In this document: piece by piece, positions 1-7,106 of the stretch
Position numbering within the stretch: position 1 is the stretch's first letter
How the letters are laid out: each line of letters opens with the position of its first letter
Source: Holdemania massiliensis
GTDB taxonomy: Bacteria; Bacillota_I; Bacilli_A; Erysipelotrichales; Erysipelotrichaceae
DNA length: 64,000 bases
Reading direction: 5' to 3'
Assembly (NCBI RefSeq): GCF_022440805.1
Contig: NZ_JAKNTK010000001.1
Coordinates: 3,782,001-3,846,000, forward strand
Program-made: the position numbers and the translations under genes
The notes under the pieces: generated by a model
Seen by the model: only the letters and a program-made list of their open reading frames with translations
Databases searched by the model: none
Told to the model about the DNA's origin: nothing

Positions 1-799
1 AGCTGATGATCGCGTAGGTGCTGACGGCATTGTCGCCTCCGACCCGAATCGCGCTCCAGTTGATCAAAATCAATGTCACATTGGGGACAAAGGTCAGACC
101 TAAAGGTGAAGGCGTCAGTTTCAGAATCCGAGTAGTCTGATATTCCCAGCCTTTATCCCATTGTGCCTTTAGCGTTTTCCGCAGCGGATACAGCACGGCC
201 AGGCACCAAATCATCGTGACCGCCTGTCCCAACACTGTCGCAGCGGCCGCGCCAGCCAAACCATACGGCAGCACCCAGACAAAAACATAATCCAGCAGGA
301 TATTGGTAAGAAAACCGGCGATCATCGCAGCCATTGCCTGAATCGATTTTCCCATATTGCGGATTACGGGTACTAAACCGACACCCAACACCTGAAACAA
401 GATTCCCATTATAATGACCGTGATGTATTCCCGGCCATAACTTTCCAATGCTCCCTGTGCTCCCAATAGATGCAGCAGCGTTCCGCCTAAGGGCAGATAC
501 ACCAAAGTCAGAACCACGCTGACTAAAACTAACAGACCGCAGGTAATCCAGAAATAACGATTCCGTTCATTCATTCGATTCCCGCCCTCCGCAATGGCGA
601 AGTGAATGGCGCCGGCCATCCCGATCCCTGTCCCTGCAGCCTGAATCAGAGCGACCAGCGGATAAACAAGATTGATTGTGGCCAGCCCTTGATCACCCAC
701 ACTGTTGCCGACAAAGAAACCATCGACAATCGCGTAGATTCCTGACAGGGCAAAAGCGAGCATGGAAGGGATCACATACTTAAAAAATGTTTTGGTCAA
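1..799 (-). CDS. MATE-family multidrug efflux transporter (C-terminus off the window)
   Basis: 266 codons of the N-terminal part are visible and run off the left edge. The protein opens with hydrophobic helices and the typical MATE N-terminal pattern IVDGFFVGNSVGDQGLATIN followed by PLVALIQAAGTGIGMAGA, then several more membrane segments. MATE proteins export cationic drugs or metabolites by Na+ or H+ antiport in the inner membrane. The start is a TTG at 797-799 overlapping the MarR stop (TTGA), with a GGAGGTG ribosome binding site at 805-811; no ATG lies close to that site. It is the second gene of an operon with the upstream MarR regulator, which probably controls it. Confidence 0.88.
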   Translation of the reverse strand, partial: MTKTFFKYVIPSMLAFALSGIYAIVDGFFVGNSVGDQGLATINLVYPLVALIQAAGTGIGMAGAIHFAIAEGGNRMNERNRYFWITCGLLVLVSVVLTLVYLPLGGTLLHLLGAQGALESYGREYITVIIMGILFQVLGVGLVPVIRNMGKSIQAMAAMIAGFLTNILLDYVFVWVLPYGLAGAAAATVLGQAVTMIWCLAVLYPLRKTLKAQWDKGWEYQTTRILKLTPSPLGLTFVPNVTLILINWSAIRVGGDNAVSTYAIIS

Positions 800-1230
800 G
801 GTTTCACCTCCTCAAACGCATCAAGAAAGCGTTTCGTTTCCTTTAACATCGCCCGCATTGATGAAATTCCGATCGTTTGGATCACCTCAAGCTCGTGAGT
901 CTGCAGCTCACGGATCACGGTTTGCGCCAGCGCCGTTCCCTGCGTTGTAAGAAGGATTTCCTTACGCCTATGATCTTGTGGGGATTCTTTGAAAACAACG
1001 ATCTCCCGCTTCGCCAGGGCGTGCAGAATTGAATTGACCGTTTGTTTTGGCAGATGCCATCTCTGACACAGATCTCGTTGGGTTATGGGCCGATCTGTTT
1101 CCCACAAAGTATAAAGAAACAACAGCTCTGTATATGAAATACCCCGTGCTTTTGCCCAGTGGTCATAAACGTCATCCATTCTCCCCCAGAGCTCATAATA
1201 CTCCATCATCAATGTCTGATGTTCATTCAT
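796..1230 (-). CDS. MarR-family transcriptional regulator
   Basis: A 144-residue winged-helix regulator of normal MarR length. The central part carries the DNA-binding unit (ITQRDLCQRWHLPKQTVNSI, then a wing with KESPQDHRRKEILLT), flanked by dimerisation helices. The ATG at 1230 is preferred because it lies 7 nt from the GAGGGGG ribosome binding site; an ATG two codons earlier would lie 1 nt from it. It is translationally coupled to the MATE transporter and is preceded by a large palindrome over the transcription start, so autorepression and control of the exporter are likely. The inducer cannot be read from sequence. Confidence 0.88.
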   Translation of the reverse strand: MNEHQTLMMEYYELWGRMDDVYDHWAKARGISYTELLFLYTLWETDRPITQRDLCQRWHLPKQTVNSILHALAKREIVVFKESPQDHRRKEILLTTQGTALAQTVIRELQTHELEVIQTIGISSMRAMLKETKRFLDAFEEVKP

Positions 1231-1296
1231 TTTCATTCCCCCTCTCTTTGACCTTTTCAAACTCTGAATAAATCATGACTCTATTTAAAGATCAGT

Positions 1297-1361
1297 TTTT
1301 CAATTAGTCTGATTTCAGACCAATTGAAAAGAAGTATAGCAAATCCGTTGATCCCTGTCAA
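1297..1361 (-). promoter_or_regulatory. Promoter and MarR operator for the marR-MATE operon
   Basis: On the minus strand TTGACA (complement of 1356-1361) and TATACT (complement of 1333-1338) are separated by exactly 17 bp. Immediately downstream lies an inverted repeat at 1297-1330 with 16-bp arms (TTTTCAATTRGTCTGA and its complement) around a TT centre, with one mismatch. Its position over the start point is what an autorepressing MarR site would need. Binding itself is inference. Confidence 0.75.
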
Positions 1362-1761
1362 GTTTTCCAAAGAAGTGTATGCTTTATGTGTTATGAATCC
1401 TCGATATCTTCGTTATAATTGAGGAGAATATCGTGAAAAAGTATAGATTGTACGTATGACTAAGGATCGCCAACATCTTTTGTGAAACAACATAGCTGGC
1501 GATATAAAACAAGAGTTTTTTGAGCTATGCAGCATCAGGCTGTAACAGGCTCCTTGTCTAATGTTACGTTGAACGTGACGACAACCTCAGCGCAGATTTG
1601 CTGCCTTGTTAGAACTATCCTATCGCCTGTATACTCACGGAAAATCTAAAAAAATCCTATAATGGCCTTTATCTTAAATCTCTCCAGGCTATACCTGCTG
1701 AAAAAGTGCTGTGTTGCCAACCTGTTCCCAACAAGGACGATTTACCAGCTCATTCCAACAA
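1362..1761. other. Gene-free, decayed sequence
   Basis: No open reading frame with a believable family match is visible on either strand. A ribosome-binding-like GAGGAG followed by GTG at about 1432 opens a frame that stops after eight codons, and the reading frames downstream are broken by many stops. It may be the remains of an old gene, but I cannot name it. Confidence 0.4.
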
Positions 1762-1787
1762 AGAAAAACCCCTTCGCAAAGGGGTTT
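1762..1787 (-). terminator. Intrinsic terminator next to the displaced rpsI end
   Basis: A perfect 9-bp stem (AAACCCCTT at 1766-1774 with AAGGGGTTT at 1779-1787) with a 4-nt loop, followed on the minus strand by TTTTTC. It sits 24 bp beyond the displaced rpsI end, as expected if it was the original rpsI terminator. Confidence 0.7.
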
Positions 1788-1810
1788 CCGCATAACTGAT
1801 AGGTCTTGTA

Positions 1811-1857
1811 ATTAACGCTGCTGAACCGCGGAGCACGACGAGCGGCCTTTAAGCCAT
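1811..1857 (-). pseudogene. Displaced copy of the rpsI 3' end (att-like repeat, copy 1)
   Basis: This stretch repeats the last 15 codons of rpsI. A 30-bp core (1828-1857) is identical to 2815-2844, and the flanking 17 bp differ by one substitution and one deleted base. It encodes GLKAARRAPRFSS before the single-base deletion loses the native stop, compared with GLKAARRAPQFSKR in the intact gene. It has no start and is not a gene. It is best read as one end of an element that integrated into the rpsI 3' end, the intact gene having been rebuilt with the element's own copy. Confidence 0.75.
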
Positions 1858-1958
1858 GTTGCAATTCCCAGAACACCGTTTTCCTTGTGTATTCCGGGCT
1901 TTTTTCGGCTCTTTGTATATGGGTCATCCTATTTCTTAATCACAAATTCCGATGTAAT

Positions 1959-2180
1959 TTACCCCTCTATTTCCAGCTCTAATCTCAGAAGAATGTTCCT
2001 CACAACACCAACATCCTCAATCAACGTAATTCCAAAGCTTACCTTAACTGCTACTTCGCTATGCAACACACTGGCCAGCATAGAAATTCCCTGTTCTGTA
2101 AATGCATAAGGAAGTGTCCTACGGCCACCATAATTCTTTTCTTCCTGATCAAAACTTGCAAAGCCAGTTTGGCATTTCAA
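1959..2180 (-). pseudogene. Remnant of an ORF6N-domain DNA-binding protein
   Basis: A 73-residue fragment contains the hallmark of ORF6N (KilA-N-like) proteins common on phages and integrative elements: KCQTGFASFDQEEKNYGGRR followed by TLPYAFTEQGISMLASVL, then SEVAVKVSFGI. The normal N-terminal half (about 80 residues before the CQ segment) is absent or scrambled by stops, and the product ends just after the conserved segment. No ribosome binding site precedes it. It lies between the two rpsI end repeats, which fits cargo of a decayed mobile element. Confidence 0.7.
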
Positions 2181-2728
2181 GTTTTGATACTCCGTGTTCC
2201 GAATACTCTGTCCGTTGACATATTTAGTAGGTTCTCTCTCGATTATATATTGTCAGACCTGCTAAAACTGCGAATAGGAAAGAGATCTCCCTTGCTGGCG
2301 GCAATCACATACTCTACTATAGATTTTTCCTTCATCTCCCACAAACAATTCTGTATGTATCCAAATTCACTTTTTACCAATCAGCTCTGTTTCCAACTCC
2401 AAAACTTTTTCTAATGTACGCATCTATTCTGAACTTCCTTTGCGATAAGTTCTTTTCTGATTCTATTATTGGCATATGAAAGCGAAACACAAAGATACTG
2501 AAAAAAAACAGAGTGAAGACGTAACGCCGTTCCATCTTTTTAGTTTGAGCAGGCGATGACTTGCGCGTTCATAGACTTCACCTTATTTCTAAATTATGTT
2601 GATTGCTTCTGGAAATAGAAAAAGCACCCAGTCATCATCTATACTGAATGCTTGCATTAAAATCATATTCAATGATTCATATTTGGCCAAACTATGTCAA
2701 ACCCTATCAGCTCTTCCAGTCAGAAATA
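2181..2728. other. Gene-free remainder of the decayed interval
   Basis: No intact gene. On the minus strand a short frame near 2235-2330 reads MKEKSIVEYVIAASKGDLFP, followed by IRSFSRSDNI and a stop; I do not recognise it. Frames are interrupted throughout, consistent with degradation of an inserted element. Confidence 0.4.
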
Positions 2729-2764
2729 AGAAAACCCCGGAAGTCTTTGATTTCTCGGGGTTCT
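2729..2764 (-). terminator. Intrinsic terminator of rplM-rpsI
   Basis: The stem AACCCCG...CGGGGTT (2733-2739 with 2755-2762, one pairing offset) closes a long loop and is followed on the minus strand by TTTTCTT. It lies 35 bp after the rpsI stop. Confidence 0.65.
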
Positions 2765-2796
2765 TTGATCTGTTTTTGATACAGTTTGTACAGCAG

Positions 2797-2844
2797 ATTA
2801 ACGCTTGCTGAACTGCGGAGCACGACGAGCGGCCTTTAAGCCAT
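2797..2844. repeat. att-like direct repeat, copy 2 (inside rpsI)
   Basis: The 3'-terminal 48 bp of the intact rpsI gene, directly repeated at 1811-1857. The exact 30-bp core is 2815-2844. Together the copies bracket about 1 kb of non-ribosomal, decayed sequence. Confidence 0.75.
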
Positions 2845-3205
2845 ACTTCTTCCGTTCCTTAGCGCGGCTGTCACGAGTCAGGAAACCCGCTGCCTTCAGC
2901 TTCGGACGGTAATCACTGGAAGCTTCCAGCAATGCCCGTGCGATACCATGACGCATAGCGCCTGCCTGGCCGGTGAATCCACCGCCACAGACATTGATCT
3001 TGATGTCAAACTGACCCAGAGTTTCTGTCAGTTCCAACGGGGAACGGACAACCATGCGCAGTGTTTCTTCCGGCAGGTATTCCTCCAAAGTCTTTCCATT
3101 GATGCTCATTGCACCTGTGCCCGGGGTCATGAAGACGCGGGCAACAGCTGTTTTACGACGGCCTGTGCCGATATACGTTACGTTTGATTTCTTTTTCGCT
3201 GCCAT
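2798..3205 (-). CDS. rpsI: 30S ribosomal protein S9
   Basis: 135 residues with the S9 pattern: YIGTGRRKTAVARVFMTPGTG near the N-terminus, CGGGFTGQAGAMRHGIARAL in the middle, and the basic tail KYGLKAARRAPQFSKR that reaches the ribosomal P-site tRNA. It follows rplM with a 15-bp gap, the usual L13-S9 pair. The last codons are the repeated segment also found at 1811-1857, so the present 3' end may have been supplied by an integrated element without changing the protein. Confidence 0.97.
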   Translation of the reverse strand: MAAKKKSNVTYIGTGRRKTAVARVFMTPGTGAMSINGKTLEEYLPEETLRMVVRSPLELTETLGQFDIKINVCGGGFTGQAGAMRHGIARALLEASSDYRPKLKAAGFLTRDSRAKERKKYGLKAARRAPQFSKR

Positions 3206-3220
3206 TAGTCTTTCTCCTTA

Positions 3221-3658
3221 CTAACCCTTGATTTTCAGCTCAACAGGTTTCTGAGCCTGATGCGGATGTTCGCTGCCTGTGTAAACAAACAGATGTGTAC
3301 GCATAACATCGCCTAACTTCGTGTGCGGCAACATACCCTTGATGGCCTTTTCGACCCATTCAACAGTATACTGTTCACGCATGACACGAGTCGTACGAAC
3401 GCGCAGTCCGCCTGGATGCATCGAGTGGCTGAAATAGCTCTTCTTGTTATCCTGATCTCCAGTGATCTCGATCTTGTCAGCATTGATGACGATGACATAA
3501 TCACCGCAGTCAACATTCGGTGTAAATGTAGGTTTGTGCTTTCCACGCAGAACGGTCGCGACTTCACTCGCAAGACGTCCCAGTGTTAATCCTTGTCCGT
3601 CAACGACGTACCACTGACGTACAACTTCATTTGGTTTTGCCATAGTTGTCTGGCGCAT
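3221..3658 (-). CDS. rplM: 50S ribosomal protein L13
   Basis: 145 residues, matching the family in length and sequence (QWYVVDGQGLTLGRLASEVA; LRGKHKPTFTP; GDYVIVINADKIEITG; VEKAIKGMLPHTKLG). L13 is an early-assembly protein of the large subunit. The start MRQTTMAKP matches relatives that begin MRTT-M, and a TTAGGAGG site lies 8 nt upstream. First gene of rplM-rpsI. Confidence 0.97.
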   Translation of the reverse strand: MRQTTMAKPNEVVRQWYVVDGQGLTLGRLASEVATVLRGKHKPTFTPNVDCGDYVIVINADKIEITGDQDNKKSYFSHSMHPGGLRVRTTRVMREQYTVEWVEKAIKGMLPHTKLGDVMRTHLFVYTGSEHPHQAQKPVELKIKG

Positions 3659-3751
3659 AATTTAATTCCTCCTAACCAAGTGTAGTTTCCGGGGCTACAT
3701 TTGGCATAAGTTGCCGAGTATTATTCTAAACTCCCAGCCCCTTTTCGTCAA
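3659..3751 (-). promoter_or_regulatory. Promoter and short leader of rplM-rpsI
   Basis: TTGACG (complement of 3746-3751) and TAGAAT (complement of 3723-3728) are spaced 17 bp. The roughly 58-nt leader contains a small hairpin TGTAG...CTACA around a CCCCGGAAA loop just before the ribosome binding site. L13 operons of Bacillota often carry an autoregulatory leader; whether this is one is not provable here. Confidence 0.6.
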
Positions 3752-3835
3752 CTGTTTTTTAGGCTTTTTACCGTTTATTTTCACTCTTTTCATCATTTAC
3801 CTGATTTCCACAGCTCTCCGTGTGCCATTTCCCTG

Positions 3836-3866
3836 AAAAAAGCGAAAAACGGCAAACTGCCGTTTC
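3836..3866 (-). terminator. Intrinsic terminator of the PadR-DUF1700-DUF4097 operon
   Basis: An 8-bp stem (AAACGGCA at 3847-3854 with TGCCGTTT at 3858-3865), 3-nt loop, followed on the minus strand by TTCGCTTTTTTC. Confidence 0.75.
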
Positions 3867-3904
3867 TCAGATACACTTATTTATCTTGTTAATCCGAAAC
3901 CATT

Positions 3905-4753
3905 TCAGCGAAACTGAATATTCGTATCTCCCATGGCATTATCAATTTTCAGATGATGCGTTCCGCTTGTATCCTTCCAATAATTTGAAAGGTTCTGATC
4001 GTAATAAGCCGTCCCGATTCCCAGATCGCCCATTGCATTTTCCGCTTCAATCTGATAGTCAGTGCGATTCCCATTAAGCGTCAGCGCGACATCGCCCAGG
4101 GCCACATCAAATTTGCAGCGGCCATGCAGCGTTCCGCTGAAATCCACATCGCCCAGTGCCATCTCAAATTCTGAATCCACAAAATCCAGATCATCGACAA
4201 ACAAATCTCCTAGCGCCAGTTCCACCTCGGAATTAGTCAGCGTCACACCGCTGCCGACATAAACTGCAATCCAGCTATGTTCGTGATCGACATTGCAAAG
4301 CCGGGTATGTTCAAGATGCTCCAGTTCGACCTTCAAAATTCCATTTTCAACTTTTGTTTTAACGCTCTGGCAATTTCGGTAACTCACTTCCACCCGCGTT
4401 TCCGTATCGCTGTTGCGAAGCAGCGTCACATCGCCCAGATCACTTTCCACATCAATTCCTGTGATATTGGAAAACGTTTCTTCATAGATCTGAAAATTCC
4501 CGTCGCCGTAAGCCATGCCGTGCTGATAATGAACTTCATCCTCATCGTCCTGATGATGCCGGTTCTTATAACCCTGGCCCATTCCCATCCAATGATCGCC
4601 GACGCTGATGCCGATTCCATTTTCCAGCTGATTCACGTTAATCCCCAAATCCTCAGAGGTCAGTGAAGTCTTCCCGCTGATCAGCGAGATCACAAGAATC
4701 AGAATTAATCCGGCTGCACCCATGCCTGCCGCAATTTTTAATACTGTTTTCAT
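3905..4753 (-). CDS. DUF4097-type putative envelope/adhesin protein
   Basis: 282 residues with one N-terminal membrane segment (GMGAAGLILILVISLISG) and a long extracytoplasmic part of repetitive beta strands, including three near-repeats of the form xxALGDVxxx (ELALGDLFVDDLDF, EMALGDVDFSG, DVALGDVALTLNG) and later NAMGDLGIG / NAMGDTNIQ. This pattern is typical of DUF4097 beta-helical domains found in envelope-stress loci. The ATG at 4753 is chosen because GGAGGAG lies 8 nt upstream and the ATG overlaps the preceding stop (ATGA); a longer frame has no such site. A histidine/aspartate-rich stretch (HHQDDEDEVHYQHG) might bind metal, which is inference. Confidence 0.8.
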   Translation of the reverse strand: MKTVLKIAAGMGAAGLILILVISLISGKTSLTSEDLGINVNQLENGIGISVGDHWMGMGQGYKNRHHQDDEDEVHYQHGMAYGDGNFQIYEETFSNITGIDVESDLGDVTLLRNSDTETRVEVSYRNCQSVKTKVENGILKVELEHLEHTRLCNVDHEHSWIAVYVGSGVTLTNSEVELALGDLFVDDLDFVDSEFEMALGDVDFSGTLHGRCKFDVALGDVALTLNGNRTDYQIEAENAMGDLGIGTAYYDQNLSNYWKDTSGTHHLKIDNAMGDTNIQFR

Positions 4754-5340
4754 GCCTGGCTCCTCCTTTCCTGAATCCATTCATAGCCTTCCTGCGCCTT
4801 CACTTTTGCCCAAGGGACAACTTTTTTAATTAAGGTAATCAAACCGCACAGGCAAACCAGAAACAGAGCTGCGCAGATTAACATTCCGCCTAAAGCCAGT
4901 CCGGCTGAAGCCCAAGAAACAAATATCATTCTCACTGCAGTAATCAGCAGCGAAGCTGCCAGTCCGAAAAACAAGAACAGAAGCAGCAGAATAAGCATAA
5001 ATGGCAGACACAGCAGGAATCCGAAAATGATCAGCAGGATCACGATCACTGCCGCCAGCGGCACCCAGATCGGACAGGCCACCAACGCCAGAATCAGAAT
5101 CAGCGGCCATGGCCAGCTCTTATGTTCTTTCTGGTCTGCATTCATCCGGCTGTTATAGCTGCTGCGAATACCCTTCGCAAATTCTTCCGGAGATCCCAGA
5201 TCATGAACTGCCTGTTCAAACTGATCCTCACCCGCTTCATCAAAATATTCCTCACAATACCGCATCGCACTTTCCTGTTCCTCCCGCGGCAGGCCTTCCA
5301 GCGCTTCTTTCAGCCGATGCAGATAAATCTGTCTAGTCAT
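4750..5340 (-). CDS. DUF1700-family membrane protein
   Basis: 196 residues. The N-terminal 65 residues form the conserved cytoplasmic DUF1700 helical part (LHRLKEALEGLPREEQESAM, YCEEYFDEAGED, VHDLGSPEEFAKGI), followed by three or four dense membrane segments rich in Leu and Ile. Such proteins are usually encoded with a PadR regulator and a DUF4097 protein, as here. The ATG at 5340 follows GGGAGG by 8 nt; a TTG lies one codon earlier. It overlaps the PadR gene by 8 bp and the DUF4097 gene by 4 bp, so all three are translationally coupled. Confidence 0.85.
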   Translation of the reverse strand: MTRQIYLHRLKEALEGLPREEQESAMRYCEEYFDEAGEDQFEQAVHDLGSPEEFAKGIRSSYNSRMNADQKEHKSWPWPLILILALVACPIWVPLAAVIVILLIIFGFLLCLPFMLILLLLFLFFGLAASLLITAVRMIFVSWASAGLALGGMLICAALFLVCLCGLITLIKKVVPWAKVKAQEGYEWIQERRSQA

Positions 5341-5653
5341 CAAGATTTCCTCCCTCTAAAATTGTCGTTATTTTTTGGGAAAAATGCACCCATTCCCGTT
5401 TGTATTCCGTGTTTTTCTCCAGCCCGTCTTCGGTCAGCCGATAATATCTCCGATTTCTGCCCATCACCGCTACATCATAGGTTTCCAGCAATTCTTCTTT
5501 CTGAAGTCTTCGCAGTACCGGATACAAGGTTGATTCCGACACCCCCAGTGTTTCTTTAATCTGCTGGGTCAGACGATAGCCATAGGTATCCTCTTTGGCC
5601 AGGATTGCCAAAACACAGGCATCCAGCAGGACCGATCCAATCTGAAATGTCAT
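5333..5653 (-). CDS. PadR-family transcriptional repressor
   Basis: 106 residues, a short (subfamily-2 size) PadR. The winged helix is clear: LAILAKEDTYGYRLTQQIKE, SESTLYPVLRRLQKEELLET, and the wing MGRNRRYYRLTEDG. It is the first gene of the envelope module, with GGAGGAG 5 nt before the ATG. Its promoter holds two identical 17-bp repeats with palindromic cores that are the likely binding sites for autorepression. Confidence 0.9.
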   Translation of the reverse strand: MTFQIGSVLLDACVLAILAKEDTYGYRLTQQIKETLGVSESTLYPVLRRLQKEELLETYDVAVMGRNRRYYRLTEDGLEKNTEYKREWVHFSQKITTILEGGNLDD

Positions 5654-5667
5654 GGTATCTCCTCCTT

Positions 5668-5703
5668 GTATAATATTATATGTCGTATAATATTATATGT
5701 CAA
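5668..5703 (-). promoter_or_regulatory. Consensus promoter with tandem PadR operators
   Basis: Two exact 17-bp tandem copies of GTATAATATTATATGTC lie at 5668-5684 and 5685-5701. Each contains the perfect 12-bp palindrome TATAATATTATA. On the minus strand they form a perfect sigma-A promoter: TTGACA (complement of 5698-5703), 17 bp, TATAAT (complement of 5675-5680). One repeat covers the spacer and the other the -10 region and start point, ideal for repression. Confidence 0.8.
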
Positions 5704-5753
5704 CTAGAGTATAAACAGAATTGACCGGACCATACTAAAATCAGGTGATAACA

Positions 5754-6131
5754 ATGGAACTTTCTGAGAACAGACATATTTTGTACTTCAGCGAACAACC
5801 GATTGTCCTGATGGAGGAATTGCTGAAAATTAAAAAAATCGGATTTACCCATATTCCAACGGGAGTCCCAGAAGCGGCCCTGAATCAGGCTCAGCTGCAT
5901 TATACAGCACTGAAAGCCTCGCCGTTTGTGGAAAACTCTGGGATCGGCTTTATTTTATTTGGTTCAGCCTGTGATCTGGCCCTGCCTCTGCAGCAGCTCT
6001 GCGATGTGAAAATGCTGCTGGTCAATCCGCTGCGGCGTGAATATTTTCCGGCGATGATCAGCGTGATCGAAGCCAGTGAGGAAGAATCGATGTTCTTACA
6101 GATCAAAGCGAAGCTGGAAAACATCGTTTAG
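5754..6131 (+). CDS. Hypothetical protein, 125 aa
   Basis: An unrecognised cytoplasmic protein with mixed helix and strand character and no membrane segment. It has a small hydrophobic core (SGIGFILFGSACDLALPLQQ, DVKMLLVNPL) and an acidic C-terminal helix. It is transcribed divergently from the PadR operon; the region between (5704-5753) has no clear forward promoter. The ATG at 5754 is preferred over the upstream GTG because AGGTG lies 7 nt before it. It ends ahead of a strong terminator. Confidence 0.6.
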   Translation: MELSENRHILYFSEQPIVLMEELLKIKKIGFTHIPTGVPEAALNQAQLHYTALKASPFVENSGIGFILFGSACDLALPLQQLCDVKMLLVNPLRREYFPAMISVIEASEEESMFLQIKAKLENIV

Positions 6132-6220
6132 CAACAAACCTCGGCCTTATCCTTTCGTTATCTGTTCCATCGTAATCTTGTAATTCATGTTTTTTCCATC
6201 TGAAGATCCGGCTGCAACGC

Positions 6221-6254
6221 AAAAAAACTGATTCGTCCATGAATCAGTTTTTTT
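6221..6254. terminator. Bidirectional intrinsic terminator
   Basis: A 14-bp stem (AAAAAAACTGATTC at 6221-6234 and its complement at 6241-6254) with a 6-nt loop. Runs of T follow on both strands, so it can serve the forward hypothetical gene and the reverse truA operon. Confidence 0.85.
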
Positions 6255-6293
6255 ATTCTCTGCTCCGTGCCCTCGCGGCAATCTTATTTTAAG

Positions 6294-7106
6294 TCAAATT
6301 CCAGGAAACACGGAGTCAGCGTTTTCTTTCAAGCTGTCTTTCAACCCTGCCTCGGGCTGAGGCGGATAATACACTTCCATCAACGTTAATCCTTGCGGTT
6401 TAGCGTTGAAATGACAGATCTGTTTGTCTCTGGCTTCCAGCATTCGGCCGACTTCGGCTGGAGCCAATCGTCCGCGGCCAACCTCGATCAATGTGCCGGT
6501 GATCATTCTGACCATATACCGCATAAACCCATTGCCCTCATAGATCAAACGCAGCTGCCCAGGTTCTTCAACCAGTTCCAGGCGCGTAATTGTACGGACC
6601 TGATCTGGAAGTTCTGCATGGGTATTGGCACAGAAAGAGGAAAAATCATGTTCTCCCACAAGATAAGCGGCAGCCTCACGCATTGTCAGCACATCCAGCG
6701 ACCAGGGCGACTGGAAAGCATACCGACGGGTGAAGACGTTCGCCTCGCCCAGCTGGATTCGATAGTCATAGCGTTTTCCGATAGCATCAAAACGCGCATG
6801 GAAATGTGGATCCACGGCTTCGACTGAGCGAATATGGATATCCTTGGGCAGATGACCATTCATCGCTCGTTTCCATTGGAAAGCACTGAGCGAAAAATCA
6901 ACGTCGAAATGAAAAACCTGTCCCCAGGCATGAACCTGGGCATCAGTTCGCCCAGAACCCGTAATGGAGATGGGGGTTTGACAGATTGCGCTGATCACAT
7001 CCTGGATGGTCTGCTGGATTGTAGCGCCTCGATCCGCAGGCTGGATCTGCCATCCGGCATAATCAAACCCGTCATAGCTGACAACGGCCTTAAAGCGCTG
7101 CTTCAT
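6294..7106 (-). CDS. truA: tRNA pseudouridine(38-40) synthase TruA
   Basis: 270 residues, slightly longer than usual because of a C-terminal tail. TruA converts U38-U40 in tRNA anticodon stems to pseudouridine. The catalytic motif GSGRTDAQVHA is present with Asp55, and AGWQIQP, RYDYRI and FCANTHAELPDQVRTI are family landmarks. It is the last gene of ecfA1-ecfA2-ecfT-truA, starting 4 bp inside the end of ecfT, as in many Bacilli. Confidence 0.96.
   Translation of the reverse strand: MKQRFKAVVSYDGFDYAGWQIQPADRGATIQQTIQDVISAICQTPISITGSGRTDAQVHAWGQVFHFDVDFSLSAFQWKRAMNGHLPKDIHIRSVEAVDPHFHARFDAIGKRYDYRIQLGEANVFTRRYAFQSPWSLDVLTMREAAAYLVGEHDFSSFCANTHAELPDQVRTITRLELVEEPGQLRLIYEGNGFMRYMVRMITGTLIEVGRGRLAPAEVGRMLEARDKQICHFNAKPQGLTLMEVYYPPQPEAGLKDSLKENADSVFPGI

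Noticed and set aside
1742..1927. 61-residue open frame containing GLKAARRAPRFSS
   Set aside because: The match is only the displaced rpsI end; the rest is unrelated, there is no ribosome binding site, and a terminator lies inside the frame.
2596..2811. 71-codon plus-strand frame
   Set aside because: It runs through the rpsI terminator and 3' end and has no ribosome binding site.
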